Origin: Elusimicrobia bacterium CG1_02_37_114
GTDB lineage: Bacteria; Elusimicrobiota; Endomicrobiia; CG1-02-37-114
Direction: 5' to 3'
NCBI GenBank assembly: GCA_001871125.1
Contig: MNXB01000023.1
Span: 1 to 33,754, forward strand
Length of the DNA stretch: 33,754 nucleotides
The position numbers and the translations under genes were made by a program. This document shows positions 6,624-14,060 of this stretch, piece after piece. Position 1 is the first letter of the stretch; every line of letters begins with the position of its first letter. Under the pieces are notes generated by a model. It was not told where the DNA came from. It saw only the letters and a list, made by a program, of their open reading frames with translations, and ran no database searches.

Positions 6624-8120
6624 ATGGCAAATAGAGAAAAAATAGAAGGTTTTTATCGACTCTGGACATCAGAGTTGGACAAGCTATTTTCTGGCTATAT
6701 TTACGACGAAGAAGGAAAACCCAACCCTACAAGGTATATTTTTTCCTATTATTTGACCCTTTTAGAAAAATTTGCGGGTAATAGCTTAGAAGAAATAGAA
6801 AAAATAAACATTCTTTCGGGTATAAGGGGTGTGGGGAAAACCACTCTTTTGGCACAGCTTTACTATGCGACAAAGTTTATCTCATTTTCTAAAAAATCAA
6901 AGTATGCAAACATTACTTCGCAGAACTACGATAAAATTTATTTAGATGTCAGCCGTTTATCTGCTGAAGGAATAACTTTAAATGAATTTTTTAATTATTA
7001 CCAGGAAAGAAATGACGTTAGGTTTGTTGATTTAAATAAAAAATTGCTCATTCTTTTAGACGAAGTTCATTATGATGAAAAATGGGGGCTATTTTTAAAA
7101 AATATTTTTGATATGACAAAAAGTCATAAAAATATTCTGGTTATTGTAACCGGCTCTTCGGCTCTGAAAATAAAATTAAACCCGGATTTATCAAGAAGGT
7201 CCCTTTCAGAGGAATTATACCCTCTTAAATTTAATGAGTATGCGATCCTGAAGAACAATATTTATCCCCCCAAAGGACTGTCGGATAAAATTGTTGAAGC
7301 GATTTTATTCAGCAAAGACGCTGAAGAATTGTTTGAATTCTGTAAAAACCATCAAAACGAAATTTCCAGGTATCTTACTAATATGCCGCCCAATGCAGAA
7401 GAAGATTATCTATATTTTGGCGGTTTCCCGTTTATTTTAAGATTAAAGAATAAAAAATCCATTGTTTTTGAATTAGTCTCCGGAGTGATAGATAAGTTGA
7501 TAATTAAGGATTTACTAGAAATGCGAAGATTCGGTTCAGAGACAATTTCAAAAATCAAAGATTTATTGTATTTAATTGCAAGTTCTGACAGCACCGACAT
7601 TGATAAACTATGTAATACTTTAAGACTGGATTATAGACCGGTCAGAGGTATTCTTGACACGTTGATTCAGAGCGGAATATTGGTTGAGGTGAGAAGTTAT
7701 GGCCAGAAATTCGTGAAGGTTAGAAAGCCGATAAAATTTTTGTTTATCTCGCCATCTCTGAGAATCAGTATTTTGAACGGTATTCTACCATCAGAGGTCA
7801 AGGGAAAAATCCTGGAGGATTACCTGACATTAATTTTTAGCAAAGATTTTAGTAAAAAAGGGGAAGCACGTGGCGGAATTGAGGTAATGTATGATTCATC
7901 GTCCGGCGGAGCCGATTTTGTTTTGCGGATGGGAAAAGATAAAAAAATTATTATTGAAGTTGGATTTGCGAAGGAAAATGCCGGGATAAAACAAATAGAA
8001 AACACAAGCAAAATAATTGACGGTTATGATTATGGAATTATCATTAGCAAGACGGGCGATTTAGAATTATCTAATGATAAAATTCTCGGGATGCCGTTTA
8101 ATTTTTGGTTAGCGGCTTAA
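6624..8120 (+). CDS. AAA+ ATPase with C-terminal PD-(D/E)XK-like domain (DUF4143-type ATP-binding protein)
   Basis: The 498-residue form from ATG 6624 is preferred; a TTG at 6615 would add three residues. Neither has a good Shine-Dalgarno. The Walker A motif GIRGVGKTT is centred near residue 72, and the Walker B motif KLLILLDEVHY near residue 146, with a sensor-like VIVTGSSAL. A winged-helix-like middle region (about 310-380) is followed by a C-terminal segment, GADFVLRMGKDKKIIIEVGF, resembling the degenerate nuclease-fold domain of this family. These proteins are common in archaea and candidate phyla and have no settled role; transposon- or defence-related functions have been proposed. It stands 39 bases before the V-ATPase genes but has its own promoter. 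Confidence 0.8.
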   Translation: MANREKIEGFYRLWTSELDKLFSGYIYDEEGKPNPTRYIFSYYLTLLEKFAGNSLEEIEKINILSGIRGVGKTTLLAQLYYATKFISFSKKSKYANITSQNYDKIYLDVSRLSAEGITLNEFFNYYQERNDVRFVDLNKKLLILLDEVHYDEKWGLFLKNIFDMTKSHKNILVIVTGSSALKIKLNPDLSRRSLSEELYPLKFNEYAILKNNIYPPKGLSDKIVEAILFSKDAEELFEFCKNHQNEISRYLTNMPPNAEEDYLYFGGFPFILRLKNKKSIVFELVSGVIDKLIIKDLLEMRRFGSETISKIKDLLYLIASSDSTDIDKLCNTLRLDYRPVRGILDTLIQSGILVEVRSYGQKFVKVRKPIKFLFISPSLRISILNGILPSEVKGKILEDYLTLIFSKDFSKKGEARGGIEVMYDSSSGGADFVLRMGKDKKIIIEVGFAKENAGIKQIENTSKIIDGYDYGIIISKTGDLELSNDKILGMPFNFWLAA

Positions 8121-8159
8121 GATTATGTCCAATCTATTGTTTTGCAGGAGTTATAATTT

Positions 8160-8471
8160 ATGTCAGAAAATGTTATAAATGAAATAAAATCTCTTGAAAT
8201 TGAATCGCAAAAATTTCTGGACGAGACAAGGACTAAAAAAGAAAAAATTGTTGAACAAACATATCCTGAATCAAGACAGATAATCCTTGATATGGAAAAA
8301 AAGGCAAAAGAAGAAGTAAAAGATAAATATAATAAAGCAGTAAATAAAATTGCTGAAGAAGTAGAGATATTCAGAGATAACAGGAAGAAAGAAGTGGAAA
8401 AAGTAAAACAATCAGCTGGAAAAAATATTAATAAAGCGGTGGATTATATTGTAGATTATTTGTTTTCTTAA
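8160..8471 (+). CDS. ntpF: V-type ATPase peripheral-stalk subunit (NtpF / subunit G-H)
   Basis: The protein is 103 residues, almost entirely charged helix (about 10-95), as expected for the coiled-coil G/H stalk subunit that pairs with subunit E. It has no membrane span. AGGAG (8146-8150) sits nine bases before ATG. Sequence alone is weakly diagnostic for coiled coils, but the position directly ahead of subunit I matches the E. hirae ntpFIKECGABD order. Confidence 0.7.
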   Translation: MSENVINEIKSLEIESQKFLDETRTKKEKIVEQTYPESRQIILDMEKKAKEEVKDKYNKAVNKIAEEVEIFRDNRKKEVEKVKQSAGKNINKAVDYIVDYLFS

Positions 8472-8480
8472 GGAATAAAA

Positions 8481-10406
8481 ATGGCTATTTCCAAGATAAA
8501 AAAGTTTTTCTTGATTGCACATCGTAATTATGAAGATAGAATTCTATCGCAGTTAAAAAAACTTGGTATAGTTGAGATTGAATTTAAAAAAGAGATATCC
8601 AAAGTAACAATCTCCGACTTAGAGAAGAAACTCAGCCAGGCTCAGTTTGTAATTGATTTTTTTACTAAACAGAACGTGGTTTCGGATAAAAAAACAAAAA
8701 TTCCCACAACTGAAGATGAGATAAGAAAAATTATCTCAGATTTTCCAATAGAATCTGTTCATCAAAAGTGCAAGGAATTAACCGAAGAAATTGACAGGAT
8801 AAACTCGAAAATCACCGGCAATGAGAGTATTATAAACAGGTTAAAACCATGGTCCCATCTACAGAACAAACTGGAAGAATTTTCTGATACTCCCACACTG
8901 AGATTTATTTTTTTCTCACTGAAGTCAAAGGATTTTCCGTTGTTAAGGTCAAAACTCGCGATAGAACTATATGACATTATATGGTCAGAAGAACAGGAAG
9001 ATAACAGGATTTATTCAATTATTGTAGCACAGAAGGATGTCGTTAATCCGGTTAATGAAGCGTTAAAGGGTTTAGATGCGGTAATATATAATTTCAATAG
9101 TCTGATAAACAAGCCACAGGAAGAAATTGACGCTTTCACCGGCGACATAAAGATTAAAAGAGAAAGACTTGCCGAACTGTCGGGAGAGATAAACAGTCTT
9201 TACAGCTCTGTCGGGACAAAGATATTTATATTGGAAGACGAATTGAGTGAACTTTCCGAACTCAAAAATGCAGAATCAAAAATTGAAAACACGGCAGAAA
9301 CTTTTATTCTTGAAGGATGGTTTCCACTGCAGGTCGAATATAAACTCAATGAGCAGCTTCATCAGATTTCCAATGAAGTGGAACTTATCACACGCAATGC
9401 CAAACCATCAGAAATTCCCCCCGTAGTTTTTAATAACAGTCCGGTGGTAACCCCGTATGAGTTTTTAACGAAAATGTTCGCCTATCCTAATTATAAAGAG
9501 CTAGACCCCACGCCGGTAATGGCGCCGTTTTTTACTCTGTTCTTTGCGCTGTGTATGAGTGATGCTTTTTATGGTCCTCTGTTGACGATAATGTCGTTTA
9601 TATTATTAAAAAAATTCAAATTAGATAAAAAAAGCGAGATGGGCAAACTGTTGTATATTATACTGTTCGGCGGTATCGTAACATTTTTTACAGGTATAAT
9701 TACCAACAGTTTTCTCGGATTTGAAATTACCGGTTTTATCCCCCCCGCCAGGAGACTGGTGTTTTTTAATCCTATCGGGAATCCTATGCAGATGTTGTAT
9801 TTTGCATTAATACTGGGTATTATCCATATTTTGGTTGCTATGTTCCTACAGATTATAAAACATTCTAACAATAAAAATTACTGGGGTGTTTTTGACCAGG
9901 TTTTATGGATGACATTTATTGTCTCCTTAGTCCCTATTATATACGGATTTTTGTTTGGAGAGCGGGTCCCACCTGTCCTGATCGGGATGGCAAATAAAAC
10001 TGCTTTAATATGTATGGTTCTTATAGTATTAACCCAGGGAAGGAATGCTAAAATTATATTTGTAAGGCCTCTGCTGGGATTGTTTAAACTGTATTCAGTA
10101 ACAGGATATTTCGGCGATGTCCTGTCTTACTGTCGTATCCTTGCTTTAGCCCTTGCAGGGACTGCTATTGCCCAGTCTATAAATAGCATTGCCCAGTCAC
10201 TGTTTTCACTCGGCTGGGTCGGGTATATTTTGGGGATTCTTGTTTTTGTCGGTGGGCATATTTTTAACCTTGTTGTAAATTGTTTAGGTGCGCTTGTTCA
10301 TTCCACAAGATTACAGTACGTTGAGTTCTTTTCAAAATTCTATGAAGGTGACGGGAGACCATTTGAGCCGTTTGCAGAGAGTCGTAGATATACATTAATA
10401 CAATGA
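8481..10406 (+). CDS. ntpI: V-type ATPase subunit I (a-subunit, ion channel stator)
   Basis: This 641-residue protein has the usual two halves. Residues 1-330 are a soluble, helical arm starting MAISKIKKFFLIAH; residues about 340-615 are membrane spans. Conserved parts include EFLTKMFAYPNYKELDPTP, the GxxxxDAFYGP turn, SYCRILALALAG with Arg552, and HSTRLQYVEFF with Arg610, the two arginines expected to face the c-ring. Length is normal for bacterial and archaeal subunit I (about 600-660). It works with the NtpK ring to move ions across the inner membrane. The next gene should be ntpK, but four unrelated small genes intervene. Confidence 0.93.
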   Translation: MAISKIKKFFLIAHRNYEDRILSQLKKLGIVEIEFKKEISKVTISDLEKKLSQAQFVIDFFTKQNVVSDKKTKIPTTEDEIRKIISDFPIESVHQKCKELTEEIDRINSKITGNESIINRLKPWSHLQNKLEEFSDTPTLRFIFFSLKSKDFPLLRSKLAIELYDIIWSEEQEDNRIYSIIVAQKDVVNPVNEALKGLDAVIYNFNSLINKPQEEIDAFTGDIKIKRERLAELSGEINSLYSSVGTKIFILEDELSELSELKNAESKIENTAETFILEGWFPLQVEYKLNEQLHQISNEVELITRNAKPSEIPPVVFNNSPVVTPYEFLTKMFAYPNYKELDPTPVMAPFFTLFFALCMSDAFYGPLLTIMSFILLKKFKLDKKSEMGKLLYIILFGGIVTFFTGIITNSFLGFEITGFIPPARRLVFFNPIGNPMQMLYFALILGIIHILVAMFLQIIKHSNNKNYWGVFDQVLWMTFIVSLVPIIYGFLFGERVPPVLIGMANKTALICMVLIVLTQGRNAKIIFVRPLLGLFKLYSVTGYFGDVLSYCRILALALAGTAIAQSINSIAQSLFSLGWVGYILGILVFVGGHIFNLVVNCLGALVHSTRLQYVEFFSKFYEGDGRPFEPFAESRRYTLIQ

Positions 10407-10454
10407 TTTTTTGTGTAACAGATAAAATAAAGTAATTTATAGGGGGTGCTTTCA

Positions 10455-10649
10455 ATGGATGAAACATTTAACTGGTTTACAAAAGCAGACTTAAGTAAAT
10501 ACGAGGATAAGTATGTATCTATTGTGGACAAAGAAGTAGTATCTGCAGATGAGAATCCAGAAGTTGTCTATGCAAATGCCAAAAGGAAATATCCAGATAA
10601 AGAGGTTGTGCTTTGGAAGGTTCCTCATGGTGAAACCTTTATCTTCTAA
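10455..10649 (+). CDS. DUF5678 family small protein
   Basis: A 64-residue protein starts at ATG 10455, with AGGGGGTG (10441-10448) as ribosome site; a GTG at 10446 lies within that site and is unlikely. The pattern LSKYEDKYVSIVDKEVV ... YPDKEVVLWKVPHGE is characteristic of DUF5678, small proteins of unknown function that are often encoded just before a retropepsin-like gene, as here. It is the first gene of an accessory cassette between ntpI and ntpK. Confidence 0.75.
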   Translation: MDETFNWFTKADLSKYEDKYVSIVDKEVVSADENPEVVYANAKRKYPDKEVVLWKVPHGETFIF

Positions 10650-10669
10650 ACAAGGAGAGTCAGATAAAG

Positions 10670-11089
10670 ATGTTTGAATTTGATTACAGACAGGAGCGCC
10701 TTCGTACAGGAGAGATAATATTTAGACCTGTAGCTAAAGCCTATCTTCTTAGGTCTGAGAATGAATGGATCCCTGAATATTTCTATGTAGATTCAGGAGC
10801 AGATTATACCCTGATTCCTTATCGGCTGGGTCGATTTTTGAATATAGAGAAAATAGCCTCAGAGGTTAAGGAAATAGGTGGGATTGGCGGTTTTATTGCT
10901 GTAAGATTTGCTGTTGTTCCTATGAAAATAGAAGAGCATCAGTTTGATTGTACTATTGCCTGGGCACAGATTGAGTATGTTCCTTTTCTCTTAGGCAGGG
11001 AGAATGTATTTGAGTATTTTGATATAACCTTTCAGCAAAGAAAGAGAAAGACTATTTTCATATGGCAAAAGGATAATCTTTTTAAGTAA
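10670..11089 (+). CDS. Retropepsin-like aspartic protease-fold protein
   Basis: The protein has 139 residues. YVDSGADYTLIP places the catalytic-type Asp at residue 41 in the D-S/T-G-A loop of clan AA retropepsins. GGIGGFIAVRFAVVPM forms the flap-like middle, and FLLGRENVFEYFDITF matches the conserved C-terminal LGR segment. Such single-domain proteins would need to dimerise to make a complete active site. AAGGAG (10652-10657) precedes the ATG. It is encoded 20 bases after the DUF5678 gene and probably co-translated with it. The substrate is unknown. Confidence 0.75.
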   Translation: MFEFDYRQERLRTGEIIFRPVAKAYLLRSENEWIPEYFYVDSGADYTLIPYRLGRFLNIEKIASEVKEIGGIGGFIAVRFAVVPMKIEEHQFDCTIAWAQIEYVPFLLGRENVFEYFDITFQQRKRKTIFIWQKDNLFK

Positions 11090-11138
11090 ATTGTAATTTG
11101 AAGTCCTTTTTAAGCGAAAAAAACACGCGGGGGGAGTT

Positions 11139-11225
11139 ATGAATTCTGTATCAGTAGACTACGGATTGGTTGGATGTAATTGTTTAGCAGTCAGAAGAAC
11201 TATGGAATTTATCCTTGAGGTTTAA
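11139..11225 (+). CDS. Possible 28-residue peptide between cassette modules
   Basis: A short ATG-TAA frame starts right after a GGGGGAG stretch (spacing to ATG is only about two bases, shorter than usual). It has two close cysteines and no recognisable family. It could be a leader peptide for the nucleotidyltransferase gene that starts 4 bases after its stop, or a chance frame. Confidence 0.2.
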   Translation: MNSVSVDYGLVGCNCLAVRRTMEFILEV

Positions 11226-11229
11226 GGTA

Positions 11230-11559
11230 ATGAGACTAAATGAAAAGGAACAACTGGCACTGAAAAAATTTAGGATGACGATTGAAGAAGTATTAGCAGG
11301 TAATCCTGTAGAGGTGAAGTTGTTTGGCTCCAAAGCTCGTGGAGATGCTCATAAGGATTCCGATATAGATGTGTTAGTAATTATATCAAGTGGTGACTGG
11401 CGTATGAATGATGTTATTTATGGTATAGCTACTGATGTACTTCTTGAAACTGAAGTCTGCATATCTCCAAAGGTTATCAACAGAAAGGAATACAATCGTC
11501 TTTATAATATGGAAACCCCTTTTATAAAAAATATTATTCGTGAAGGGGTTACAATATGA
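11230..11559 (+). CDS. MNT-type minimal nucleotidyltransferase (MntA-like)
   Basis: The protein is 109 residues from ATG 11230, supported by GAGG (11217-11220) nine bases upstream; a TTG at 11215 would add five residues. It has the exact polymerase-beta motif GSX10DXD: LFGSKARGDAHKDSDID. MNT proteins of this size pair with HEPN RNases; in characterised systems they AMPylate and silence the HEPN toxin. The next gene overlaps by 4 bases and is a HEPN remnant, so the pair is an MNT/HEPN TA module in arrangement, but the HEPN side is short. Confidence 0.82.
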   Translation: MRLNEKEQLALKKFRMTIEEVLAGNPVEVKLFGSKARGDAHKDSDIDVLVIISSGDWRMNDVIYGIATDVLLETEVCISPKVINRKEYNRLYNMETPFIKNIIREGVTI

Positions 11560-11738
11560 ATGAAAAGGAATTTGCAAAAATACTTACAGCTGAGCATGAA
11601 GATAGAGAGATTGGAGACTATGAGATTGACATAGAGATAGAGGAAGAAAGGGCAAGACAAAGAGTTGACGAGGCTGAGAAGTTTGTACAAAGAATTGAGC
11701 AATATCAACAATTAGTGCAAGGAGGAGGTAAAAGATAA
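11556..11738 (+). CDS. Truncated HEPN-domain protein (partner of MNT)
   Basis: The protein has only 60 residues, against about 120-140 for a complete HEPN protein. It retains the C-terminal part: REIGDY (the R-x4-Y region where HEPN RNase residues lie) followed by the helix EEERARQRVDEAEKFVQRIEQY. The N-terminal helices are missing, yet the gene begins with an ATG that overlaps the MNT stop (ATGA) and has GAAGGGG (11542-11548) upstream, so the short form appears to be expressed. It is unlikely to fold as a normal four-helix HEPN dimer; it may be a degraded toxin or a mini-protein. Its stop TAA shares a base with the ntpK start. Confidence 0.65.
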   Translation: MNEKEFAKILTAEHEDREIGDYEIDIEIEEERARQRVDEAEKFVQRIEQYQQLVQGGGKR

Positions 11739-12205
11739 TGGAAGGTTTTATGCTTGCGATTTTAGGTGGAAGTTTAGCAGCGCTTTTGGCAGGTATTGGT
11801 TCGGCAATTGGTTGCAGTATTGCAGGACAGTCTGCATCAGGAGTAATTACGGAAGACCCCGGTAAATTCGGCACACTGCTGCCGCTGGTTGCATTACCCG
11901 GGACACAGGGATTTTACGGCTTTGTCGGTATGTTTCTGATTATTAACAAAATTGCCGGTGTTGATACCGGTTCAATTACATCCGCACAGGGCTTACAGAT
12001 GTTATTTGCCGCATTGCCCGTCGGTTTGGTGGGTATGATTTCAGCGATATACCAGGGACTGGTGTGTGCCTCTGCCTGCAGTCTGGTTGCAAAACGCCCG
12101 GGAGAGGTTGGTAAAGGGATAACATACGGTGTTATAGTAGAAACTTATGCGGTGCTTGGTTTACTTGTTACAATCATTCTCCTTGGGAAAATAAATTTAG
12201 GATAG
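11738..12205 (+). CDS. ntpK: V-type ATPase proteolipid subunit K, Na+-type (double hairpin)
   Basis: The protein is 155 residues with four membrane helices in two hairpins (about 5-30, 46-72, 86-116, 128-150). GGAGGAGGT (11721-11729) is a strong ribosome site. The first hairpin has LPGTQGFYGF with no carboxylate; the second has the essential Glu135 in VETYAVLG. Residues Leu53, Thr56, Gln57, Gln106 and Glu135 correspond to the five E. hirae NtpK residues (61, 64, 65, 110, 139) that hold Na+, and the Gln106-Glu135 spacing of 29 matches. This predicts a Na+-translocating ring. The subunit assignment is certain; ion choice is by analogy. Confidence 0.95.
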   Translation: MEGFMLAILGGSLAALLAGIGSAIGCSIAGQSASGVITEDPGKFGTLLPLVALPGTQGFYGFVGMFLIINKIAGVDTGSITSAQGLQMLFAALPVGLVGMISAIYQGLVCASACSLVAKRPGEVGKGITYGVIVETYAVLGLLVTIILLGKINLG

Positions 12206-12212
12206 GGATAAT

Positions 12213-12791
12213 ATGGCATTACAGGACATAATAAACAAGATTAAATCTGATGCAGAACTTCAGTCAAAGCAGATTGAACAGTCCGCAGTTGAGGAGCGCA
12301 ACAGGATAATAAACGAAGCAAAGCAAAAAGGTGAAGAGGTTTATAGGGAGATTATCTCTAAGAACGAAGAAAAGATAAAACAGGAAAGGAACAGGCAGCT
12401 GGTTTTTGCCGGTATAGAATCAAACAAAGAAATTCTCAGGGAGAAAAATCGCTGGCTAGACGAATCTTTTAAAAGCTCCTTCGAAAAAATAAAGTCATTG
12501 ACTGAAGGTGAATACAGGGAGTTTCTCAAAAAACTTATTATTAACGTTGTTGAATCAGGCAGTGAAGAACTGGTGCTGGCAGAAGAAGATTATAATAAAT
12601 TCGGTAAAAAACTTCTGGACGAAATTAACAAGGAATTAAAGAATGGAAACCTGAAGTTATCTTCCGGGAAATTAGATAAGGGATTTATTTTGAGGGAAGG
12701 TAAGAGGGAAAAGAATTGTACTTTTGATGCCCTGTTCAGCAATTTGCGCGAACAGATAGAAACGGAAGTAGCAAAAAAGTTGTTTGAATAA
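12213..12791 (+). CDS. ntpE: V-type ATPase subunit E (peripheral stalk)
   Basis: This 192-residue protein has a long charged N-terminal helix (about 1-95) that should pair with NtpF, and a compact C-terminal domain with a Ser-Gly-Lys-Leu-Asp-Lys-Gly-Phe segment near residues 152-159 that resembles the conserved GGFI region of subunit E. Length is typical (180-200). AGGGAT precedes the ATG, and it lies 7 bases after ntpK. Part of the stator that holds the catalytic head. Confidence 0.82.
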   Translation: MALQDIINKIKSDAELQSKQIEQSAVEERNRIINEAKQKGEEVYREIISKNEEKIKQERNRQLVFAGIESNKEILREKNRWLDESFKSSFEKIKSLTEGEYREFLKKLIINVVESGSEELVLAEEDYNKFGKKLLDEINKELKNGNLKLSSGKLDKGFILREGKREKNCTFDALFSNLREQIETEVAKKLFE

Positions 12792-12795
12792 CCTT

Positions 12796-13728
12796 ATGAG
12801 TTATACATATTCCGTTGCAAGGATACGTGCTTTAGAAACCACATTGCTTTCAAAACAGGAGGTTGAGAAACTGTTAGACAGCGATAATCCGGACAGTATT
12901 ATTCAGACCCTGGAGAATGTGAATTATGGCGGGACCTCCGGCGACAAGAAGAATATTGAGGAATTTATCACAAAAGAACTTGATAGTGCCTTAAAAACCG
13001 TAGAACTGCTTACACCCCAAAAAGACAGGGATATTATAAATTTGTTCCGTCTGAGGTATGACTATCACAATCTGAAAGTCCTGACTCTTGCACAGCTCCT
13101 CCGGAAAAAACTTTCCGGAACAATTCCTCTGGGAGTGTATCCGCTGGAAGAATTGGAATCCAGCATGCCGTCGGCTTTAATGACGGAGATTTTATCGCTT
13201 AAAGAAGATATTAAACCGGAAGAAATAACAAACACAATAGAGAAACAGAGGTGGACTCATTTTTTGAACGTATCTAAAAGAAATAAATTCGTGCTTGATT
13301 TATTCAGAAAGAATATTGATTTGATTAACCTGAAATCCTTTATCCAGAATAAATTCCTGCAGGTTGATAAAACAGGGTTTGAGGTGCAGTTGATTGATAA
13401 TGGCAGACTGGATAGAAGTATTTTCCTGGACTATTATGACCAGCCGTTTGAAACTTTTTTTAAGTATCTTTCATTCACGGATTACGGCATATTCAAAGAT
13501 GTGCCGGTTGAGGATAATTTATGGTCAATTGAGAAGATTGTAGATGAGTATATTGGTGAGTATTTGTCCGATAGAACAAAATTAGTCTTTTTTGACATAG
13601 GTCCGCTTATAAATTATATTTATTTAAAAGAAGGAGAAGCCCGGACCTTGAGAACTGTATGGGTGGGTAAGAAGAATAATCTGCCGAAAGAAAAAATAAA
13701 ATCTTACTTGAGGAAAAGTTATGTCTGA
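12796..13728 (+). CDS. ntpC: V-type ATPase subunit C/d (central-stalk socket)
   Basis: The preferred start is ATG 12796 (310 residues), which gives the expected N-terminus MSYTYSVARIRALE; a TTG at 12784 would add four residues and overlap ntpE. Family features are the early YxxxRIRALE, the middle LRYDYHNLKVL, and the C-terminal YIYLKEGEARTLR followed by KxKIKSYLRKSYV. The subunit sits on the membrane ring and receives the central stalk. It ends 8 bases inside ntpG. Confidence 0.88.
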   Translation: MSYTYSVARIRALETTLLSKQEVEKLLDSDNPDSIIQTLENVNYGGTSGDKKNIEEFITKELDSALKTVELLTPQKDRDIINLFRLRYDYHNLKVLTLAQLLRKKLSGTIPLGVYPLEELESSMPSALMTEILSLKEDIKPEEITNTIEKQRWTHFLNVSKRNKFVLDLFRKNIDLINLKSFIQNKFLQVDKTGFEVQLIDNGRLDRSIFLDYYDQPFETFFKYLSFTDYGIFKDVPVEDNLWSIEKIVDEYIGEYLSDRTKLVFFDIGPLINYIYLKEGEARTLRTVWVGKKNNLPKEKIKSYLRKSYV

Positions 13729-14014
13729 GATAGCTGCTCTGGGTGATTACCACAGTATAGCAACATTCAAAAGTCAGGATGCCGACTGCTATTTTGCCGA
13801 AGGTGATATAAGACAGGTTTTCAGTGAAATATATAACAAGGGTTATAAGATTATGTTTGTCACTGAAAATGTTTATTCTATCTGTAAGGATTTAATCATA
13901 AAAGAAAAAACATTTCCCCAGGTCACGATAATACCTGGTATTGAGGGCAGTAAGAATTCAGGCAGGAAGCATCTGTCAAAACTGACATCTATTGCCACAG
14001 GCACCAGTATATAG
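13721..14014 (+). CDS. ntpG: V-type ATPase subunit F (NtpG)
   Basis: The protein is 97 residues and Rossmann-like, starting near IAALGDYHSIATFKSQDA, with GYKIMFVTENVY in the centre and VTIIPGIEGS towards the end, as in subunit F of the central stalk. GAGGAAAAG precedes the ATG, overlapping ntpC by 8 bases. Length matches the family (about 95-110). Confidence 0.85.
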   Translation: MSEIAALGDYHSIATFKSQDADCYFAEGDIRQVFSEIYNKGYKIMFVTENVYSICKDLIIKEKTFPQVTIIPGIEGSKNSGRKHLSKLTSIATGTSI

Positions 14015-14044
14015 GGGTCAGGTCAACATTCAACAAAATTGTTG
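14014..14044 (+). repeat. REP-like motif and small hairpin between ntpG and ntpA
   Basis: GGGGTCAGGTC (14014-14024) resembles the conserved end of REP elements linked to Y1 (RAYT) transposases. It is followed by CAACAAAATTGTTG (14031-14044), an imperfect stem with a small loop, then TTTT. No transposase gene is in the window. The REP link is from memory of such elements and is tentative. Confidence 0.3.
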
Positions 14045-14060
14045 TTTTGGAGTATAAATA

